Assembly: GCA_046498185.1 (NCBI GenBank)
Contig: JAWOBE010000138.1
Coordinates: 1 to 54,656 of the forward strand
Origin: CAYXDR01 sp046498185
GTDB lineage: Bacteria > Desulfobacterota > DSM-4660 > Desulfatiglandales > Desulfatiglandaceae
DNA length: 54,656 bases
Reading direction: 5' to 3'
The notes beneath the pieces are model-generated. The model was given only the letters and a program-made list of their open reading frames with translations. It was not told where the DNA came from and made no database searches. Positions 50,646 to 54,656 of the stretch are shown here, piece by piece. The translations under genes and the position numbers were made by a program. The first letter of the stretch is position 1, and each line of letters opens with the position of its first letter.

Positions 50646-51425
50646 ATGGGAATTGGAAAACGTATTATTGAAACCGCCATGGAAAACGGGGCAACTCTTG
50701 CCGGGATAGCAAGTATGGAAGCTGTTAAAGTATCGGCGTCGCACAGGATATATCTTAAAATGGGAGATTATGCAGGCGTCGGTACGGTTAAAGATGATGC
50801 ACTTCCAGACAATCAATTATTCACTTGGCCTGATTCTGCAAGATCTGTACTTGTAATCGGCCTTTCACATCCAGAAGATAAGCCGGAGCTTGATTGGTGG
50901 GATGGCAGAGGTACACCTGGCAACCGTATTTTGATTGATATCATAAAGCGGACAAGCCAACAGATTGAAAACAGCCTGAAAGTAAAAACCAGAAAGCTTC
51001 ATTATTATGTTGAAAAAGGAGGAATTTTTCTCAAAGATGCAGCGGTGCTTGCCGGGTTTGGGTGCATTGGAAAGAATAATATGCTTATAACTCCGTCAAA
51101 TGGTCCCAGGATCCGACTCAGGGCTTTATTCCTGGATGCTGAGCTGCACCCAACCGGACCAATAGACTTTGATCCCTGTGCCGACTGCAAGGTTTATTGC
51201 AGAAGAGTTTGCCCCGAAAATGCTATGGATGAGAAAGCTGAAATTTTTAAGTCAATAGAATTTTCTGATCATTTGCCTGGAAGGGATGGAACTTATGATA
51301 GAGTACTCTGTAATGTAAGGATGGAAAAGGATGTTGCCGAAAGCTCTAAAACTAACTACGGCAAACAGCCTATAACAAAATATTGTAGAAAATGTGAGTT
51401 TGTATGCCCGGTGGGGAAAAAGTAG
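50646..51425 (+). CDS. Double 4Fe-4S cluster protein, epoxyqueuosine reductase (QueG)-like
   Basis: The protein has 259 residues. Two ferredoxin-type cluster sites are visible: CADCKVYCRRVCPENAM and CRKCEFVCPVG, with an extra Cys in VLCNVRM. The central region GFGCIGKNNMLITPSNGPRIR follows the QueG/reductive-dehalogenase-like fold, which binds a cobamide in characterised members. It is shorter than QueG and lacks its C-terminal HEAT-like part, so a role other than tRNA modification is likely. AAGGAG lies 10 nt before the ATG. Codons are more AT-rich than in the core region. Confidence 0.83.
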   Translation: MGIGKRIIETAMENGATLAGIASMEAVKVSASHRIYLKMGDYAGVGTVKDDALPDNQLFTWPDSARSVLVIGLSHPEDKPELDWWDGRGTPGNRILIDIIKRTSQQIENSLKVKTRKLHYYVEKGGIFLKDAAVLAGFGCIGKNNMLITPSNGPRIRLRALFLDAELHPTGPIDFDPCADCKVYCRRVCPENAMDEKAEIFKSIEFSDHLPGRDGTYDRVLCNVRMEKDVAESSKTNYGKQPITKYCRKCEFVCPVGKK

Positions 51426-51577
51426 GAGATCAATGCCAGGACCAGAAAGAAGTCAATGTAGACGTTCCAGGCTGGATGATTCATAGCTTAGATAAAGAAG
51501 CTAAACGACTTGGTGTCCCTCGACAGTCTATGATAAAAATCTGGATTACTGAAAGACTTAAGGACGGTTTTTGCTAA
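51404..51577 (+). CDS. Orphan ribbon-helix-helix antitoxin-like protein (CopG/BrnA type)
   Basis: A frame of 57 residues begins at an ATG inside the end of the Fe-S gene and overlaps it by 22 bp. VNVDVPGWMIHSLDKEAKRL and the following GVPRQSMIKIWITERL are a full RHH domain as in BrnA antitoxins, but the usual N-terminal region is short or absent and no BrnT toxin gene is upstream. It is probably the 3' remnant of a TA pair whose toxin was replaced, possibly still translated by coupling. Confidence 0.6.
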   Translation: MPGGEKVGDQCQDQKEVNVDVPGWMIHSLDKEAKRLGVPRQSMIKIWITERLKDGFC

Positions 51578-51616
51578 CCCTGATTCGAACAGCAGCATGA
51601 ACAAGGACTGGCTCTG

Positions 51617-51799
51617 ATGGGAGCTATTGTCGGGTTCGCTACGGCGACATTCTGGCTTGCTCTTGGAGGAAGGCTATTAGCAAGCACCTTCAAGATATGG
51701 TTCGTTGATCGAATGGTGTGGTTGTATGAGACCATGAGCGAATCTATTCCCGAATATCAATCGTGGAAGACAGGTCCAGGCCATCGAAGTTCCGAATAA
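51617..51799 (+). CDS. Small membrane-protein-like ORF, unrecognised
   Basis: Sixty residues with one hydrophobic segment (GAIVGFATATFWLALGGRLL) and a polar tail. The ribosome site is weak and no family is recognised; it may be the tail of a lost gene. The rest of 51578-51973 contains only the vapBC control region. Confidence 0.3.
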   Translation: MGAIVGFATATFWLALGGRLLASTFKIWFVDRMVWLYETMSESIPEYQSWKTGPGHRSSE

Positions 51800-51915
51800 G
51801 ACCCCATGAAAGCAATGAGCCAGGGCGCTGCACACGGACACGGGGTCTTCCGCTCGCAAGCTCGCTGCATCCCCCGTGCCGGTGAGCCTTGTCGTTGGAG
51901 TCTGAAAATATTCTC

Positions 51916-51944
51916 TTGGATTCACACAAATTTGTGTGTAATAT
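51916..51944 (+). promoter_or_regulatory. Promoter and operator of the second vapBC
   Basis: TTGGAT, 17 bp, TAATAT. The spacer is almost entirely the perfect 16-bp palindrome CACACAAATTTGTGTG (51923-51938), an expected VapB-type autorepressor site. The vapB ATG is 30 nt downstream with AGGAGG. Confidence 0.65.
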
Positions 51945-51973
51945 TATGTGTGATCTTCCAGGAGGTGATCGTT

Positions 51974-52174
51974 ATGGCGACGAACTTACAGATTGATGAC
52001 AAACTTATTCAAAAGGCTGTCAGGCTCGGAGGGCATAAAACAAAAAAGGCTGCTGTCTCGAAAGCTTTAATTGAATATATACAAAATTTAGAGCAAGAAA
52101 AAATTCTATCGATGTTTGGGACTGTGGAATATGATCCGGAATATGATTATAAAGAGCAGAGACGCCATTCATGA
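51974..52174 (+). CDS. vapB: VapB-type antitoxin (second VapBC)
   Basis: The protein has 66 residues: ATNLQIDDKLIQKAVRLGG, KTKKAAVSKALIEYIQ and an acidic C-terminus FGTVEYDPEYDYKEQ. This is the VapB_antitoxin type II layout. AGGAGG lies 8 nt upstream of the ATG. Its stop overlaps the vapC ATG (ATGA). It is intact although the toxin is not. Confidence 0.9.
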   Translation: MATNLQIDDKLIQKAVRLGGHKTKKAAVSKALIEYIQNLEQEKILSMFGTVEYDPEYDYKEQRRHS

Positions 52175-52575
52175 AGGTCATCGTTGATACCAGTGTATGG
52201 TCCCTGGCATTAAGGCGTGACAAGCCGGAATCCAATACCACAGTCCAAGAATTTCGGCGCATGATTGAGGATCATCGCGTACAAATGATTGGACCCATAC
52301 GGCAGGAAATCCTGTCTGGCATTCGTATTGAATCTCAGTTCAAAAAACTTCAAAAACACCTTGAAAGTTTTCCCGATCTCCCAGCCATCACCGAGGATTA
52401 TGTTACAGCAGCGAAGTATTTTAATCGTTGCCGCTAAAAAGGTATCCAAGGCTTAAATACTGATTTTTTAATTTGCGCCATGGCCAATAGAAACAAATTT
52501 TCAATTTTTACTACGGACAAAGATTTCGAGCTATTTTCGAAGCATATAAAAATTATTCTTTACAAAGCAGTATAA
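52171..52575 (+). pseudogene. vapC: VapC-type PIN toxin with an in-frame ochre stop (second VapBC)
   Basis: The frame starts MKVIVDTSVWSLALRR (first PIN Asp) and has the second acidic site in RQEILSGI. Codon 89 is TAA, in NRCR-stop-KGIQGLNTD. The same frame then continues without any shift for 45 codons and carries the third and fourth PIN motifs (NTDFLICAMA and FTTDKDFELF) to a natural stop at 52573. One substitution (for example AAA to TAA) explains it. The 88-residue product lacks half the active site and should be inactive. Confidence 0.88.
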
Positions 52576-52824
52576 TTTCAACCATGCGCTTCCAGCGGAG
52601 CGGTAAAACCCGCGCCGGCTGCCCGCCCCGCAAGCGGTTGATACGCGGCCCCGTTATGCCACATGAGGCTGTCATGCAGAATATAGATGAGCACCTTAAA
52701 AACGCAGAAAAAAGGAGCAGCTTTATTTGAATAGGCGGGGGGTGCTGAATGAATAAATCTGTCCACTTTGTTGGATTTCACGGTGGCCGATCGCAAGAAA
52801 GGCGAGGATGCGCGGAAACAGCCT
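52576..52824. other. Gap with the second copy of the 24-bp repeat
   Basis: Bases 52614-52637 repeat 38018-38041 exactly. A 48-codon frame from 52584 reads through the repeat and is probably not a gene. GC-rich sequence switches abruptly to AT-rich near 52670. Confidence 0.45.
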
Positions 52825-53391
52825 ATGAAGTACCCAGGTAGAGCTGTCTGGTATTTGGTTCTCGTAGTGGTCCTCGTTGCGCCGGGCTGTTCGTCGCACG
52901 GTGTATATCCCGTCGAATGGGGCGACCTTTCGCCAGCCAGTGGGGATAGCTGCCCCTCGCTCGCGGGCGTATTTCAGAACGCGGGTGAGCGAGCGGTGCC
53001 GGAGGGTGGTTCGCCTCAGTATTCCCCGCCTTATCTTTCCAGCTATTTCTTTGCAGACACCGCCGCAGCGGCGCGCGCGAATCGTGTTCGGATCACGGGT
53101 GATGCGAATAAGGAGCTCACGGTCGAACTGCTCGGCGAAGACGCTTCCCTTGAGCCGCGCATCCTGCAGCGGCAGGCCCACTATCGCTGCGAGGATGGCT
53201 GGCTGTTGCTGGAGTCGTCTCGCTGGATAGCGGAAAACGTGAGTGGCTTCGAGTCTATGACCTATCGCTTCCGCAAGACGCATGAAGGTGCGATGGTGGT
53301 ACAGGTGAGTTCCTCGGCGGTGGGTGTCGTGTTCGTGGTGCCCGTTGCCGGGAGCTCGACCGAATGGCACCGGTTCCTTTTGGCGGAATAG
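52825..53391 (+). CDS. Putative lipoprotein, unrecognised
   Basis: The precursor has 188 residues with a type II signal peptide (RAVWYLVLVVVLVAPGCSS; lipid-attachment Cys22). The mature part has no membrane segment and no family I recognise; GWLLLESSRW and TYRFRKTHEGAMVVQVS suggest beta strands. I chose the ATG at 52825; the frame opens at 52768. The GC-rich codons (many CGC, GCG) differ from the AT-rich genes on both sides, which suggests separate acquisition, perhaps from a gammaproteobacterium-like donor. Confidence 0.65.
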   Translation: MKYPGRAVWYLVLVVVLVAPGCSSHGVYPVEWGDLSPASGDSCPSLAGVFQNAGERAVPEGGSPQYSPPYLSSYFFADTAAAARANRVRITGDANKELTVELLGEDASLEPRILQRQAHYRCEDGWLLLESSRWIAENVSGFESMTYRFRKTHEGAMVVQVSSSAVGVVFVVPVAGSSTEWHRFLLAE

Positions 53392-54015
53392 GGTGGCGTT
53401 CATGTGGAGTGCCGCCTTCCTGAGATGCTACCAATCTTGTACAAGACCGGAGTCGGACCAAGATAAGCACCTGATAAAAAAGAGAAACACCGTATTTTTG
53501 CGTTAATGCGCAGTAGATGAGCAGAAATTAACGAGCAAATAACACCCGCTGGGTCTGATTTTCGTTTGTCTCAATGGACGAATCATAGTCCGGAGTTGGC
53601 TGAGGGCCGGCAAAAGGCAAGGGCAATATGCAATCAGTATTAATTGTCAAGGAGATCAACTTCCTAGACCGGCTCCCCAAGACCCGAAGCGGCAATCTCC
53701 TCCGTCGGGTCCAGTTGTCTCCCGCTATCGATAAAATCTTATAATATACCGAAATTTACAAGGAGAGGATATTGCCATTCGCCAGGACGGTCTTATAATA
53801 AAATGAGTATGAATGGTCATCAAAAACAACCCTTTTCCGGAATGTGAACGTCTCCGAATAATATGACAACATGCGCCGGCCCGCCGGATAATTATTTTGA
53901 CGGACAACCCTACTTATGTTAGCAATTGGATGGGCTGGCATGCGGCGTTTCATATGGAATAATGATGGTTTTCATTCACGTCTTATCCTTTTAAGAGAAG
54001 CTAGGAGAGAGAATA
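53392..54015. other. Long gap of 624 bp, no intact gene
   Basis: Apart from the higB relic, I see only short frames without ribosome sites. A weak TTGACG, 17 bp, TAGCAA lies near 53898 and could serve the response-regulator gene, whose own AGGAG closes the gap. Confidence 0.5.
53609..53652 (+). pseudogene. higB relic, C-terminal piece
   Basis: Translated as GKRQGQYAISINCQG, it follows GKRQEQYAIRINKQW of intact HigB (from 49612) and is over 80% identical at the DNA level over 44 bp. Nothing else of higB or higA is found next to it. Confidence 0.65.
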
Positions 54016-54519
54016 ATGGAAGCGAGTGAAAGAATTAGAGGAAAAAGAATCTTAATTGTAGATGACGAAAAGGATGTCCTTGATACTTTAATAGATTTTT
54101 TAAGTATGTGCAAAATTGATACGGCTCTTTCTTTTGATGAGGCTAAGGAATTATTAGAAAATAACGATTATGATGTGGCCATTCTTGATATTATGGGCGT
54201 CAATGGCTTTGAGCTTCTTGAGATTGCAAAAAAGAGAAAGATTCCGGCGTTGATGCTTACCGCCCATGGTTTATCCGAAGAAAACTTGAAAAAATCCGCT
54301 GAAGAAGGTGCGGCATATTATGCACCGAAAGAAAAAATGAATGACATTGACCTGTTCGTGTCAGATGTAGTCGAAGCGAGTAGAAAGCAAAAGAGCGCCT
54401 GGGAAAGAGTTTTCGAGAGACTTGGCAGCTTTTATGACAAGCAATTCGGGGGCACAAACTGGAGAGAAAAAGAAAAGGAGTTCTGGGATAGGAAATTCAA
54501 ACAAATGTCAGGGCTATAA
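54016..54519 (+). CDS. Response regulator with receiver domain and charged C-terminal extension
   Basis: The protein has 167 residues. The receiver domain covers residues 8-125: acidic pocket VDDEKD, phospho-acceptor Asp in VAILDIMGVNGFELL, Thr in ALMLTAHG, and Lys in YAPKEK. The last 40 residues (WERVFERLGSFYDKQF, then NWREKEKEFWDRKFK) are rich in aromatic and charged residues and are not a known output domain. AGGAG lies 8 nt before the ATG. No kinase is adjacent; the orphan GAF kinase 26 kb away is only a possible partner. Confidence 0.9.
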   Translation: MEASERIRGKRILIVDDEKDVLDTLIDFLSMCKIDTALSFDEAKELLENNDYDVAILDIMGVNGFELLEIAKKRKIPALMLTAHGLSEENLKKSAEEGAAYYAPKEKMNDIDLFVSDVVEASRKQKSAWERVFERLGSFYDKQFGGTNWREKEKEFWDRKFKQMSGL

Positions 54520-54585
54520 GCGCGTTCACTTATTTTTTCATAACTCCATTAAAAAAGAGCTGAAGAGGCTGCTTTTAATTTCTGC

Positions 54586-54603
54586 GCCGACTTCGGCTTT
54601 TTT
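54586..54603 (+). terminator. Rho-independent terminator after the response-regulator gene
   Basis: GCCGA-CT-TCGGC forms a short stable stem followed directly by six T residues. Confidence 0.7.
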
Positions 54604-54656
54604 GTTCAAGGTATGGTAGCGGGGGCAAAAGCTTCCCTTGAATGAATTGAAGAATT

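Noticed and set aside
38000..53000. Integron gene-cassette array
   Set aside because: Small genes and GC-rich repeats suggest it, but I could not find GTTRRRY/RYYYAAC attC cores or a common orientation of cassettes, and no IntI gene is present.
52723..53403. Minus-strand open frame of 226 codons opposite the lipoprotein gene
   Set aside because: Arg/His-rich composition without a domain; the plus strand has a clear lipobox signal.
1..54656. CRISPR arrays, tRNA or rRNA genes
   Set aside because: No regularly spaced repeats, cloverleaf-like segments or rRNA signature sequences were recognised by eye.

Overview
The window looks like chromosomal DNA of a Gram-negative anaerobe, most likely a sulfate-reducing or related member of the Desulfobacterota. 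The evidence is an LPS gene (kdsB), HflK/HflC, a cobalamin importer, a recoded UGA selenoprotein of the GrdB/PrdB family, a DUF3536-type GH57 enzyme, and many palindromic dispersed repeats and toxin-antitoxin (TA) loci. No rRNA, tRNA or CRISPR array was seen. The lineage is inferred from gene content, not from a marker gene.

Bases 1-36,656 are orderly, densely packed core genome. In order they hold: folC (cut by the window edge) and a CDP-alcohol phosphatidyltransferase; a flavoprotein, a class IV aminotransferase and a GH57 enzyme; a four-gene Gld-type ABC export operon behind a consensus promoter; an M23 peptidase gene translationally coupled to a BtuFCD-type importer; mtaD; DUF1015 and a TrmN6-like methyltransferase converging on a DciA-like gene; hflK-hflC plus a tandem ACT protein; a minus-strand operon running from a GAF sensor kinase through HAD, zinc ribbon, queD and kdsB to recJ; an MltB-type lytic transglycosylase; a membrane phosphoesterase; suhB-tex; and a methyltransferase followed by an MFS transporter.

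Bases 36,657-54,656 are an accessory zone with short genes, frequent gaps and many relics. Recognisable TA loci are MazEF-like, two VapBC, HigBA, HicAB and an orphan RHH antitoxin. They are mixed with metabolic genes (class I aldolase, gpmA, a GmhB-like phosphatase, a lipid kinase), a bifunctional peptidoglycan hydrolase, the selenoprotein and a response regulator.

The zone's main feature is that the same modules recur in damaged forms joined at short homologies. The hydrolase locus exists full-length, as an in-frame internal deletion between 12-bp repeats, and as a 3' stub. higBA exists intact and as two relics. HicA survives only as the C-terminal half of a GNAT-HicA chimera in front of an intact HicB. 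One VapC has an in-frame ochre stop before its last two acidic motifs. A nitroreductase gene appears split by about 3.4 kb of unrelated DNA. A palindromic element of about 152 bp occurs twice with terminal inverted repeats and once as a core, and 17-bp palindromes recur. I read this as a hotspot of illegitimate recombination. The best single molecular finding is the UGA codon followed at the right distance by a perfect SECIS-like hairpin.
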